DNA from: Sporosarcina sp. NCCP-2716
GTDB taxonomy: Bacteria; Bacillota; Bacilli; Bacillales_A; Planococcaceae
DNA: 64,000 bases
Reading direction: 5' to 3'
Assembly (NCBI RefSeq): GCF_023707985.1
Contig: NZ_BRCF01000010.1
Span: 27,842 to 91,841, forward strand
In this document: in pieces, positions 8,935-17,932 of the stretch
How the letters are laid out: the number at the start of each line of letters is the position of its first letter
Numbering within the stretch: position 1 is the first letter of the stretch
Made by a program: the position numbers and the translations under genes
The notes under the pieces: generated by a model
The model's database searches: none
Seen by the model: only the letters and a program-made list of their open reading frames with translations
What the model was told of the DNA's origin: nothing

Positions 8935-9945
8935 ATGGCACTGAAAGACGTGAGTGTAGTAATTGACATCCTGCATCCGGCGTCCGTAGCCGGTCTTGGG
9001 CGCCCGCTTATTTTAGTAGCAGGCGACGCAGTAAAGTACACGGAATACAAAGGCTTGGAGACACTGGTCGCTGACTTTAATAGCGGCACACCTACCTATA
9101 AGCTGGCACAAACCATCCTGGCACAGAAGAACAAACCGGAAGTGATCTGTGTCGCGACTTATGTGGGAACTACGCCAGCGCCTGGACAGGCGCTAGGAGA
9201 TGTACTCGAGAAATACTATGACAAGTCATGGCATTTCGCCCTTCTGGCTGAATCGACAGCGGCAGACCGGTTGGTCCTTTCCAATAAAGTCGAGTTGCAT
9301 GATTTCAAGTTCGCGGTTGTGCAGGTTTCGGATAAGGCGGAAATTCAAGCGTTCAAAGGAAATCCGCACACGCTGGTCTACTTCCATACGAACGAAGAGG
9401 AGCGTCTAGATGGCGCTGTCATCGGCGATGCGGCCAATCTGGAAGTCGGATCGATCACATGGAAGTTCCGTCGCAATCTGAAGGCCGTGACGCCTATCGA
9501 GATTAGTCCGGATGACTTGGATACGGTCCATACAGCGGGCGCCAATGCCTATGTGACGAAAGCGGGTATTCCACAAACGTCCGAAGGCATCGTGGCGACT
9601 GGAGAGTACATCGACTTCTACCATGGCCGCGACTGGATCAAAGCGAATATGGAAACGGACCTGCAGACCATGCTTGCTGATAATGACAAAGTACCTTCCA
9701 ACACAAATGGTGTGTCCATGGTTGGTGCGATTGCAACCAGCGTCCTCTCAACTGCCGGTAAGCAAGGCATCATTGAGACGAATGACGAGGACCAATATGC
9801 GTTCAATGTCTACACGCAGCCATATGACGAGGGCACGGTTGACGAGCAAGGCAAGCGGGTCTACAGCGGCTTGTCCTTTGACTACAGAGCTCAAGGCGCA
9901 ATCCACAAAATCAACGTCCGGGGGTCAGTCGTCTCAGGAGCGTAA
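8935..9945 (+). CDS. Tail sheath protein
   Basis: Contractile sheath subunit, which makes this a myovirus-type prophage. At 336 residues it is shorter than classic sheaths of 400-500, as expected for the compact forms in some Firmicute prophages. The segments RPLILVAGDAVKYTEY, GEYIDFYHGRDWIKANME and the C-terminal YRAQGAIHKINVRGSV match sheath-type proteins. A good GGAGGAA site precedes the ATG. The tube gene follows. Confidence 0.82.
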   Translation: MALKDVSVVIDILHPASVAGLGRPLILVAGDAVKYTEYKGLETLVADFNSGTPTYKLAQTILAQKNKPEVICVATYVGTTPAPGQALGDVLEKYYDKSWHFALLAESTAADRLVLSNKVELHDFKFAVVQVSDKAEIQAFKGNPHTLVYFHTNEEERLDGAVIGDAANLEVGSITWKFRRNLKAVTPIEISPDDLDTVHTAGANAYVTKAGIPQTSEGIVATGEYIDFYHGRDWIKANMETDLQTMLADNDKVPSNTNGVSMVGAIATSVLSTAGKQGIIETNDEDQYAFNVYTQPYDEGTVDEQGKRVYSGLSFDYRAQGAIHKINVRGSVVSGA

Positions 9946-9989
9946 CGCTTCGACACGCCAGGCATCTTGACTAACAAGGAGGAAAACAG

Positions 9990-10397
9990 ATGGCTACAGC
10001 ACCAGGAGTATATGATGCGTCCCTCATCACGACGACGCTCAACAATATGATCGTGACAGGGTTCAAGAAAGGTACCTTTGTCACGGCTAATACAGACGGC
10101 GACCGGGTGACGGTCGAGTCCAATGCGCAGGGAGAAGCGTCATGGGCGCTCAATAACAGCAAGCTCGGCACGGTTACGCTGACGCTCAACCAGACATCCC
10201 CGTTCATCCGAGTTCTGAACGAATTGGCGAACAAGAAATTGTTCTTCCCGATTTGGGTGGATGATCCGATCAACAAGGAACGCCGCGGCGGCACAGAAGC
10301 ATTCGTCACAAAAATTGCAGATGCTTCGTTCTCGGAGGGTGTCGAGGGTCGTGCCTATACGATCAAAGTCGGCGATTTCAGCGTACTGAATTACTAA
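9990..10397 (+). CDS. Tail tube protein, DUF3277-like
   Basis: Inner tube subunit, 135 residues, beta-rich. The segments GDRVTVESNAQGEASWALNNS and LNQTSPFIRVLNELA resemble DUF3277 tube proteins. It is preceded by AAGGAGGAAA. It is paired with the sheath gene and immediately followed by a hairpin terminator, so sheath and tube end a highly transcribed segment. Confidence 0.8.
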   Translation: MATAPGVYDASLITTTLNNMIVTGFKKGTFVTANTDGDRVTVESNAQGEASWALNNSKLGTVTLTLNQTSPFIRVLNELANKKLFFPIWVDDPINKERRGGTEAFVTKIADASFSEGVEGRAYTIKVGDFSVLNY

Positions 10398-10424
10398 AAG
10401 GGCGGGTTTCCCCGCTCTTTTTTC
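10396..10424 (+). terminator. Intrinsic terminator or attenuator after the tail tube gene
   Basis: GGGCGGG and CCCGCTC pair around a TTTC loop, with one G-T wobble, flanked by A and T runs. It starts at the tube stop codon, in the middle of a co-directional late operon, so it probably lowers rather than abolishes downstream transcription. Confidence 0.8.
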
Positions 10425-10462
10425 TCTGCACGAAAATACAAACAATACAGGAGGAATCACTC

Positions 10463-10756
10463 ATGTCAGAAAAGACAACAGAAACGACAGCATCGGCTCA
10501 AAAATTCGGTAAGCAGGAAACGTATTCGAACTCAGGTGTGGATTACACATTCCAGTTTCCCGGCACCCGGAAGACGCAGGAGATTCTGGATAACTCGAAA
10601 GGGCTCGGCGGGGTGTTCTCGGACACTCGTTATCACGAGCAACTGATGGAGCACGTCATTGTCTCTCCTAAAGTCAGCTTTGAATATTTCGATGAACACG
10701 ATGGCTATCGCGAGGTAATGGCTGCGGCAGACCGATTTCTTGGGGGATTGCTCTAA
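10463..10756 (+). CDS. Tail assembly chaperone (gpG equivalent)
   Basis: A 97-residue protein between the tube and tape-measure genes, the invariant place of the tail assembly chaperone. It has an acidic, Thr-rich start, then FQFPGTRKTQEILDNS and a helical end. AGGAGGAA precedes the ATG. The stop codon is overlapped by a second open frame, and a run of five G residues lies 8 bases upstream of the stop. This is the layout of the G/GT frameshift pairs. Confidence 0.75.
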   Translation: MSEKTTETTASAQKFGKQETYSNSGVDYTFQFPGTRKTQEILDNSKGLGGVFSDTRYHEQLMEHVIVSPKVSFEYFDEHDGYREVMAAADRFLGGLL

Positions 10757-10943
10757 TCCTCGGGATCCACAATCATACGAGATGCAGTTCGAGGAAGAAT
10801 TGGCCTACTGGCTGCCTGTAGTCACCGGAATTGCCACCTACCAGGAAGTAGAGAGCATGACACGTGATCAGCTAGAGATGGCAATCATGGCGGCCAACTT
10901 CAAGATAAAACTGCTCAAGCAAGGGGGTATGGCAGATGGCTAA
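10740..10943 (+). CDS. T extension of tail chaperone, reached by frameshift (GT equivalent)
   Basis: This open frame (from 10719 to 10943, first start-like codon TTG 10740) is +1 relative to the chaperone gene. It has no convincing ribosome site before TTG 10740 or the ATG at 10782. The overlap contains CTT GGG GGA. A peptidyl-tRNA on GGG (10742-10744) can slip one base to GGG and continue at GAT, making a fusion of about 159 residues. A -2 shift would reach the same frame. The T part (FEEELAYWLPVV) is short. The tape-measure gene starts inside its end. Confidence 0.6.
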   Translation: MGDCSNPRDPQSYEMQFEEELAYWLPVVTGIATYQEVESMTRDQLEMAIMAANFKIKLLKQGGMADG

Positions 10944-13900
10944 GTCGTTGCGGCAGACCACTATGAAAGTGAAGGTCGACGTCGAAGCAAAGGAATTAGA
11001 CGCGGTCGATGAGCGGTTACGCAGCACTGCCAAATCTGCCGAAGCCCTTGAACATTCCGCGAAGAAAACCGATCGTGCAGTAGAAGATACCGGAAAAACA
11101 TTGAAGAAGACGTCAGATGCCGCTGAGCAGCTGGACCAATCCAACAAGCGCGTCGACAAGTCCACGGAGAACACTGGCAAGTCGATGAAGCAGACGGCCA
11201 TCGAAGGCAAAAAGAATGCTGATGCTCTCAAAGATCAATCTGAAGAGAGCGAACGCACTGCTTCGGCGCTTGAAAAACTGTCTCATAAAGGCACGTTATT
11301 GAGAGATACGTTCGCGGGTATCGGCGCTGCTGCCGTTACTCGTGGAATGTATGATCTTGGTAAGCAGGCAATAATAACGGGCAAGGAATTTGACCAGGGC
11401 ATGAGTGCCGTCAAAGCGGTAGCCGGCGCGACAAATGCCGACTTTAAGGCGATGCGCGAGCAGGCGATCCAGGTCGGCGCAGATACGACCAAGTCTGCTA
11501 AAGAAGTTTCTGACGCACAGTTGGAACTTGCCAAGTCGGGTATGTCCGCGAAAGAGACGATGGCGGCCATTCCGGGTGCTATTAGTGCCTCGACTGCAGC
11601 AGGTGAAGACATGGCAATGACTGTCGGGGTAATGACGGCAGCGTTGAACGGTTTTCAGCTAGAAGCGAGCGCTTCTGCTCACGTTGCGGACGTTTTAGCT
11701 GAAGCAGCTAACGGATCCAAAGCCGATATTCTGGACATGGGTTATGCATTCAAGTATGCTGCGACACCGGCGAACACCCTCGGCATTCAGCTAGAGGAAT
11801 TGTCTGCAGCTACCATGATCATGACGAATGCCGGTCTTGCAGGAGAGCAAGCTGGTACCTCGTTGCGTGCTTCTCTCATCCGCTTGGTAGACTCACCTGA
11901 AAAAGCGTCCAAGGCAATGGAGAAATTAGGCGTAGAGATAGCTGATGCAAAAGGGAATATGCGTCCTTTCACTACCATCATCAATGAACTTCGGGGCGCT
12001 ACAGAAGGCATGGGGAACGCACAGAAACTGGCGGCCATGGCGACTATCTTCGGGACAGAAGCGGCCACCGGTATGGTATCGATTATCGATTCCGCGCCAG
12101 GTACAATGGAGAAATTCACGAAGTCCCTTCAGGAATCCGACGGAGCGTCTGCAAAAGCTGCCGAGACAATGACTGACAACTATTACGGTGCGTTAGAAGA
12201 ATTGGAAGGTACGATTGAAAGTATTTCAATCAACGTATCGGATGTTCTGACTCCAACAGTACAGGGAGCTACTGAGATCCTGTCTGGATTAGGGGATAGA
12301 TTCAACGATCTAAGTCCGTCTGCGCGTTCCATGGTTGTATGGGGTACTGTAGTCGCCGGCGGAGTGTTGCCGGCGACTGTTGCCTTGTTCAAGGTGGTCG
12401 GCGCTGTCCGTTCTATCAGCACAGTGATGTCTGGAGCAAATGCTTTCTTTGCGTCCTATCGGACACAGATGCAGATGACTGGCGCCCAGGCAACTGTTAC
12501 CGCCGGTCAGGTCGAACGCCTGAACCGCGCAATGGTCTTATCGAGGACTCCTGTAGGCGGAACCATTAAAGGTGCCAAGCCTGTACCAGGACCTGTCGTC
12601 GCCGCAAGCAAGGGCACTGCCGCGAAAGCAGCTGCGCCGATTGCAAAAGGCGGCGGGAAGGCATTACCGATTATCGGTACTGCGATTGCGGCTTCCTCTC
12701 TTATCGGCATGTCACAAGAGACAGCGGGACAGGATGTCGGCGGTTTTGCTGGATCACTGGCAGCTGGTTTCGGAGGGGCCAAAGTTGGTGCGGCTATTGG
12801 GACTCTGATCGCTCCTGGAATAGGTACAGCGATCGGCAGCGCAGTCGGAGGAATTGCCGGATCAGTAGCTGGAGTTAAGTTCGGCAGTGATTTCGGTGAT
12901 TATCTGCAGGAACAATGGCCAAAAATCAGCAAAAAAGCGAAAAACTGGACTGAAAAGAATCCGATTGCAGTGAAATCGGTAATGAACACATCTCCTGCCG
13001 GCGTTGACGGCCCGGGTCCTGCAAGCATATCTCCTGGGACTACATTCAAAGCTAAGGGTCCGTTAAATGACAAGGTGACATTTGACGAGTCTGTCTCTAA
13101 ATCCACTGCTAAAGCATATGCCAGCTATAAGAAGTTCACCGACAAGGCGACGGTGGAACTTCAGTATCTTGCCAATTCGGGTGATGTACTGAGCAAGAAG
13201 GCCTCTGATAGCATTGCTAAAAACTTCAGTAGTTCGGCAAAGGTTTTGGAAGATAAGCTTGAAAAAAGTGCAAAGTCCTCTGCCGCTAACCTCAACTCTC
13301 TCGTTGAATCTGGATTTCTCGGAAAGAAAGAATTCAGCAAGATCGAGAAAGAGCAGAGTGCCCGTTTGGCCAAGCAGAAAAAGACGATCCAGGACACCAA
13401 TGCTTCCATCCAGAAGCTGAATGAAAAAATGTACAATGAATCCGCGAAGATCACGAAGCGATCTGAAGACGAGATTGCAAAAATTAAAGCGGAGGCGGCC
13501 AAGAAAGGCAGATCTCTAACTTTGGATGAGCAGAAGAAGATCACTGCTTTGGAGGAGAAGGCTGCTACCGATCGCAAACGGGTTCAGAGTAAGTACAAAA
13601 ACGAAATTCTGCAACTGCAGGAACAACAGAACAAGACTGCTGTTAAGACGTTGTCCAAGTCAGCGAAAGAGCAGAGAACCATCCTGACTACCTTGCAGCA
13701 CGAATCGAGCAGTATCAGTGCTAAACAAGCTGCAGATGTAGTAAAGCAGTCAGTCAAGGCAAGGGACGGCGCCGTTAAAGAAGCAAACAAGAAATATAAA
13801 GATGTCGTCGCAGCTGCAGACGCTGAGTATTATGAGAACGGAACGATTACCAAGAAACAGCACGATGACATTATCGCTAAGGCGAAAGCGCAGCGAGATG

Positions 13901-15351
13901 GAGCAGTAACGCAGGCGGAGGATATGCATCAAAATGTTGTGAAGCAGGCGAAGTTGCAGGCGCAAGGCCACCTTGATCAAGTGGATTGGGAAACTGGTCA
14001 AGCGTTGTCTAAGTGGCAGCTGTTCAAGGTGGATCTGGCCCGTGTGGTCAATAGTGTTACCGGCGGCATCAACAAGGTCCTCGACTTCTTCAACATTCCG
14101 AAGATTCCCGAGTGGAATCCTGCCGGCTATACAAGTTCGCCGAGTGCCGCTTACGGCTCCGGCGCCTCTACAGGCTCTAAAGGAACGGCCATCGCTGCCA
14201 ATGCCAGAGGAACATCCAGTTTCGCCGGCGGTCATTCACTGGTGGGCGAGGAGGGCGTTGAGCTTGCGTACAAGCCGTTCGGCGGGTCGGCGCAGCTGTT
14301 GGGTGCCAACGGTCCGGAAGTGGCAAATCTTGATGCGGGGACACGCATTCTGAATCATCGGGATACCATGTCTGTTCTTAACGGCGGTATCGGTGCCGGG
14401 CTGACTCTGCCAGGGTATGCAAAAGGCAATTCGTCCATCGCTGATTTCGCAAGTTCTGCAGTTTCCGGTGTCAAAAAGGCCGGTTCGGCAATCGGCGACT
14501 TTGCATCGGACGCCGTGGAATGGATGATGCATCCCGTCGAGTCGGCGAAAAAGCTGTTCGGCAAGTTCATTCCGTTCTCCGGTAACGACGTCGGTGGACT
14601 GGGCACGGGAATTCTCACTCATATGCGAGATGGCGCGGCCAATTATTTCAAAGAAAAGTTTGCCGACATGGCTGGCTTCGGCGGGTTAGTCGATCCCGGA
14701 TCATTCACAGGCGGCGGTGCTGATTCTGCTCGAGCATGGATCCAGGCGGCCATGGCGATTACGGGAACCAATCCAGCGTTCCTCGGCGGGCTGATGACGA
14801 TTGCGAAGAAGGAGTCCGGATTCAACCCCCGGGCGATCAACCTCTGGGACATCAACGCAAAACGTGGGATTCCATCCAAAGGTTTGTTCCAGACGATTGA
14901 TCCAACGTTCAATCAGCACAAAATGCCGGGCATGGGGGACATCTATAATCCGATTCATAATGCCGTGGCGGCCATCCGGTACATGAATAGCCGGTACGGC
15001 GGCATCGGTAACGTGCCGGGCTTGCGAAATATGGCAGGCGGCAAAGGATATGTCGGCTACGCGAAAGGCGGCTTTAAGGACAACAATCTGGATAAGGTGG
15101 TTGTCGGAGAAGATGGTCCGGAAATCGTGGATCTGCCGTTCGGCTCTCGTGTACACAACAACCGGAAGACGAATGAACTGCTGCAAGGCAAAGGGCAAAA
15201 TGTTTACAACTTCAGTCCGGTCGTTAATGTTAATGTGCAAGCTAACGAAGGAGAGACCAGTCAAAACGTAATCAAGCGTGCTGTGAATGAGGCTCTTGAA
15301 GAGGCATTCAGAGAATGGCGCGGTCTCATGGCAAGCGGGGTGGAGTACTGA
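10936..15351 (+). CDS. Tail tape measure protein with C-terminal SLT transglycosylase domain
   Basis: Sets tail length and is ejected first. It has 1471 residues. A charged coiled coil covers about 1-110 and a TP901-type core about 120-440. A Gly/Ala-rich hydrophobic segment near 600-660 looks like a glycine zipper. A long coiled coil runs from about 720 to 1030. Near 1257-1375 lies an SLT-like lysozyme domain with the catalytic Glu in AKKESGFNPRA (about residue 1293) and GLFQTIDPTF. Two copies of a VGE-GPE repeat flank this domain (near 1105 and 1385). AAGGGGG precedes the ATG by 8 bases. Confidence 0.92.
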   Translation: MAKSLRQTTMKVKVDVEAKELDAVDERLRSTAKSAEALEHSAKKTDRAVEDTGKTLKKTSDAAEQLDQSNKRVDKSTENTGKSMKQTAIEGKKNADALKDQSEESERTASALEKLSHKGTLLRDTFAGIGAAAVTRGMYDLGKQAIITGKEFDQGMSAVKAVAGATNADFKAMREQAIQVGADTTKSAKEVSDAQLELAKSGMSAKETMAAIPGAISASTAAGEDMAMTVGVMTAALNGFQLEASASAHVADVLAEAANGSKADILDMGYAFKYAATPANTLGIQLEELSAATMIMTNAGLAGEQAGTSLRASLIRLVDSPEKASKAMEKLGVEIADAKGNMRPFTTIINELRGATEGMGNAQKLAAMATIFGTEAATGMVSIIDSAPGTMEKFTKSLQESDGASAKAAETMTDNYYGALEELEGTIESISINVSDVLTPTVQGATEILSGLGDRFNDLSPSARSMVVWGTVVAGGVLPATVALFKVVGAVRSISTVMSGANAFFASYRTQMQMTGAQATVTAGQVERLNRAMVLSRTPVGGTIKGAKPVPGPVVAASKGTAAKAAAPIAKGGGKALPIIGTAIAASSLIGMSQETAGQDVGGFAGSLAAGFGGAKVGAAIGTLIAPGIGTAIGSAVGGIAGSVAGVKFGSDFGDYLQEQWPKISKKAKNWTEKNPIAVKSVMNTSPAGVDGPGPASISPGTTFKAKGPLNDKVTFDESVSKSTAKAYASYKKFTDKATVELQYLANSGDVLSKKASDSIAKNFSSSAKVLEDKLEKSAKSSAANLNSLVESGFLGKKEFSKIEKEQSARLAKQKKTIQDTNASIQKLNEKMYNESAKITKRSEDEIAKIKAEAAKKGRSLTLDEQKKITALEEKAATDRKRVQSKYKNEILQLQEQQNKTAVKTLSKSAKEQRTILTTLQHESSSISAKQAADVVKQSVKARDGAVKEANKKYKDVVAAADAEYYENGTITKKQHDDIIAKAKAQRDGAVTQAEDMHQNVVKQAKLQAQGHLDQVDWETGQALSKWQLFKVDLARVVNSVTGGINKVLDFFNIPKIPEWNPAGYTSSPSAAYGSGASTGSKGTAIAANARGTSSFAGGHSLVGEEGVELAYKPFGGSAQLLGANGPEVANLDAGTRILNHRDTMSVLNGGIGAGLTLPGYAKGNSSIADFASSAVSGVKKAGSAIGDFASDAVEWMMHPVESAKKLFGKFIPFSGNDVGGLGTGILTHMRDGAANYFKEKFADMAGFGGLVDPGSFTGGGADSARAWIQAAMAITGTNPAFLGGLMTIAKKESGFNPRAINLWDINAKRGIPSKGLFQTIDPTFNQHKMPGMGDIYNPIHNAVAAIRYMNSRYGGIGNVPGLRNMAGGKGYVGYAKGGFKDNNLDKVVVGEDGPEIVDLPFGSRVHNNRKTNELLQGKGQNVYNFSPVVNVNVQANEGETSQNVIKRAVNEALEEAFREWRGLMASGVEY

Positions 15352-15911
15352 TGGCAAAATTAGATGGGCACAAGATTGACAATATGCAAGAGTCCTTCAC
15401 CAATTCTGTCTACACGACAGCTTATCCAGTGGAGAAGGGTCTGCCGATCACAGATTCCGTTCAGCGGCAGCCGAAGACTTTCAGTGTTAGCGGTCGGATC
15501 CTCGGGAAGACACCGCAAGCCGCGGAAACCATCCGCAACGCTTTGGAAGTGAAGCAGAACAAGGGACAGTTGGTGAAGTACGTCGGCCGCATCAGCGCAT
15601 CTGACGTACTCATCACCAACCTGAACGGGAACTACGATGCAAACATCGCCAATGGGTTCTCGGTGAGCATCGATCTTCAACAGGTGCGGATCGCCAAAAC
15701 GCCCTATGTCGAAAAATCCAGCAATCAGACTGTCAGCGGGAAGAAACCGGTCGTGAATAAAAAACCGTCTTCAAAATATCACACGGTAAAGGCCGGGGAC
15801 ACGTACTGGGCATTGGCAAGGAAATACGGTGTGCCTCTCGCAACTCTGATGAAACAGAACCCATGGCCGGCGCGAAAAATACCGATTGGCGTAAAAATGA
15901 AAATCAAGTAA
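15351..15911 (+). CDS. Baseplate protein with C-terminal LysM domain
   Basis: A 186-residue tail protein. Residues 1-120 resemble the small hub-associated proteins next to the tape measure (SVQRQPKTFSVSGRILG). Residues about 139-185 form one LysM domain (YHTVKAGDTYWALARKYGV through IPIGVKMKI), which binds cell-wall glycan. The ATG at 15351 overlaps the tape-measure stop and has GGGGTGGAG upstream. Its role is like PBSX XkdP: anchoring the baseplate hub to peptidoglycan. Confidence 0.82.
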   Translation: MAKLDGHKIDNMQESFTNSVYTTAYPVEKGLPITDSVQRQPKTFSVSGRILGKTPQAAETIRNALEVKQNKGQLVKYVGRISASDVLITNLNGNYDANIANGFSVSIDLQQVRIAKTPYVEKSSNQTVSGKKPVVNKKPSSKYHTVKAGDTYWALARKYGVPLATLMKQNPWPARKIPIGVKMKIK

Positions 15912-15923
15912 GGAGGAATGACG

Positions 15924-16268
15924 GTGCAACGGAGCTATATCGAATTGGATCCAGAAGAGATCCCGGTCATCTTCGACATCTCTTTAGCGGAGGATGAGTT
16001 CACGATGGGGCTGAACTACAACCAGACGTTCGATTACTACACAGTCGACCTGTGGGACATCGAAGGCGAACCAATTGTCTTGGGTGAGAAAATTGTCCTC
16101 AACGAGCCGTTGTTCTCTTCTCTGATTGACGAGCGGCTCCCTGCGCCGTCCATTGTTCCTTTTGACGAATCAGGGAAGGCGTTGGCTGTGACGAAAGAAA
16201 ACTTCTACAAGACCGTCTTTCTGACGATTGACGATCTGCCGGCAGGTGATCCTGATGGCGACGAGTAA
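15924..16268 (+). CDS. Baseplate plug protein
   Basis: A 114-residue beta-rich protein (FDISLAEDEFTMGLNYNQTFDYYTVDLWD) resembling the baseplate plug family found between the LysM protein and the hub. The GTG at 15924 is chosen because AGGAGG (15911-15916) is 7 bases before it; an ATG at 15918 is too close. The 3' end overlaps the hub gene by 14 bases. Confidence 0.72.
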   Translation: MQRSYIELDPEEIPVIFDISLAEDEFTMGLNYNQTFDYYTVDLWDIEGEPIVLGEKIVLNEPLFSSLIDERLPAPSIVPFDESGKALAVTKENFYKTVFLTIDDLPAGDPDGDE

Positions 16269-17220
16269 GGAGCTGTTTGGTCGTGTTGTTAGGGTCACAA
16301 TCGACACTGGAAAAGGGCATCTGAAGTTTGACGGCGACGAACTGGAAATACACTTCGAAGTGCCGTTTGATGATGACAGTGTGCCGAATGTATCGACAAT
16401 CCAAATCTATAATTTGACGGCGACGACTATCAATCGAATGAAGAAGGGCCAGAACGTGGTCCTTGTCGCCGGTTACCGCAGCGACAGCGGTGTACTCGTG
16501 GAAGCGAAAATCACATCGGTCATTTCTCGTTATGAGGGTCCGGAGAAGATTACGACCATTACCATGAAGGAAGGCACGGACTACAGCGGAGTCCAGGTGA
16601 CCCCTGCCGTTGCCGATGCGGCCAAGAAATACGTAGTGAAAAAGCGTGTCAAGTTGGCGAAGCCTGTGAAGACGACGACCGTCGGGAAAAACGGCAGAAA
16701 ATACACGCGGACGGTGACCACCAAAACGGTGAATGTGACGAAGACGCGCAAGCAGACCATGAACATCACCTTCGCTGCGGGCACTACTGGGATGACAATT
16801 ATCAAGCGCCTGACAGCCATCCTTGGTGCTAAGCCAGCTGAAATCAATCTTCCTAAGAACAAAGTGTACAAAACAGGCTTCAAGGTGACTGGCAAAATTG
16901 AAAGCAAGCTGGCGACGGTGGTCAAGGACTGCGGCGCCTCCATGTATTGGCGTAAAGGAAAGCTCGTGATCCGGTCAATTGAGGTCGGGAATGATGAACG
17001 GTTCACTTTGAAAGAAGAGACCGGTTTGTTAGAGCCTCCTGCCGAGTATGAGGACGAGGACGTCAAAGGTTACCAGGTGCGCTGCCTGCTCCAGCATCGG
17101 ATCGGTACGGCTTCCATCATCACATTGGAGAGCAAGACAGCCAAAGGGAAGTACCGCGCCCGCAAAGGCAAGCACAGCTGCGACGGCAGCAACTTTGAAA
17201 CGAATTTCGAGGTGATCTGA
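16255..17220 (+). CDS. Baseplate hub protein (gpD / XkdQ-like)
   Basis: A 321-residue hub protein on which the spike is built. The N-terminal beta domain (FEVPFDDDSVPNVSTIQIYNL) and the middle segment TTGMTIIKRLTAILGAKPAE fit hub-type proteins. A Lys/Thr-rich insertion (residues about 125-170) separates the two. Start chosen: ATG 16255, after GGCAGGTGAT and inside the end of the plug gene. The spike gene overlaps its stop. Confidence 0.78.
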   Translation: MATSKELFGRVVRVTIDTGKGHLKFDGDELEIHFEVPFDDDSVPNVSTIQIYNLTATTINRMKKGQNVVLVAGYRSDSGVLVEAKITSVISRYEGPEKITTITMKEGTDYSGVQVTPAVADAAKKYVVKKRVKLAKPVKTTTVGKNGRKYTRTVTTKTVNVTKTRKQTMNITFAAGTTGMTIIKRLTAILGAKPAEINLPKNKVYKTGFKVTGKIESKLATVVKDCGASMYWRKGKLVIRSIEVGNDERFTLKEETGLLEPPAEYEDEDVKGYQVRCLLQHRIGTASIITLESKTAKGKYRARKGKHSCDGSNFETNFEVI

Positions 17221-17567
17221 TGAGCGAAGCAACTAAGTTCTTTGCTGAGTATCAGCGGGAGATTTTATTGAGCGTGGCTACCCTGGCACCTGGAAAAGTG
17301 ATTTCCTACAATCCGGGGACCAAACGCGCTACCATTCAGCCGCTTTTCCTGACGGCCGACGAAGAGAATATTTACGAGCAGTCCCCGATTTTTGATGCGC
17401 CCGTGCTGAAACACTGCCAGGCGGATTGCAAGGTCGGAGCGGCTGTTTTTTATATTCCGGCACAGCGATCCCTGGCCGGCTTGAATGGAACAAGTTTCAT
17501 CGATCCGGATTCCCATGATCTGATGAGTTCCAATGACGCTGTAGTAGTAGGAGTGTGGGATGGATGA
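17220..17567 (+). CDS. Baseplate spike protein, Gp138 N-terminal OB-fold type
   Basis: A 115-residue protein with the Gp138-like pattern: an early helix, then GKVISYNPGTKRATIQPL, a run of beta strands and VGAAVFYIPAQRSLAG. It would form the central membrane-piercing spike on the hub. It starts in a TGATG overlap with the hub gene. The long beta-helix of larger spikes is absent, so this is the minimal form. Confidence 0.78.
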   Translation: MSEATKFFAEYQREILLSVATLAPGKVISYNPGTKRATIQPLFLTADEENIYEQSPIFDAPVLKHCQADCKVGAAVFYIPAQRSLAGLNGTSFIDPDSHDLMSSNDAVVVGVWDG

Positions 17568-17932
17568 AGACATTGAAAGTGGAGAACGGGGACTTGGTCC
17601 TTAACGAGAATGGTGAACTGGCGATGGTAGACGGTGATCAGGAAGTCGCTCAAAGCGTCATGATGAATCTCGCAATTCAAAAAGGTGAGTTTCCGTTGGA
17701 TGAGTTCATCGGACTCGACACGTCCTTTCTTCAGGAGAAGAGGGTGTCTGAAGAGGAGATGACTGACTCGGTTCTAGGCGCGCTTCAGGTCATGACCGAC
17801 CAGAATATCATCGAAGGTGCCGAGGACATTACTATGAGCCAGCATGGGCGTGTAGAGACGATCGGACTTCGGGTGTTGCTAGCAGATGGCAGTTCGATAG
17901 ATCTGACAGGAGGAGGGCGCTATGGGGCTTGA
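17564..17932 (+). CDS. Baseplate wedge protein, gp25/XkdS-like (DUF2634)
   Basis: A 122-residue wedge protein. The ATG at 17564 follows AGGAG with a 10-base spacer; the GTG at 17555 is too close. The gp25-type layout is visible: an N-terminal strand (NGDLVLNENGELAMVDG), then EVAQSVMMNLAIQKGEFPLDE and the C-terminal VLLADGSSIDL. In contractile tails it links hub and gpJ. The gpJ gene overlaps its 3' end. Confidence 0.82.
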   Translation: MKTLKVENGDLVLNENGELAMVDGDQEVAQSVMMNLAIQKGEFPLDEFIGLDTSFLQEKRVSEEEMTDSVLGALQVMTDQNIIEGAEDITMSQHGRVETIGLRVLLADGSSIDLTGGGRYGA

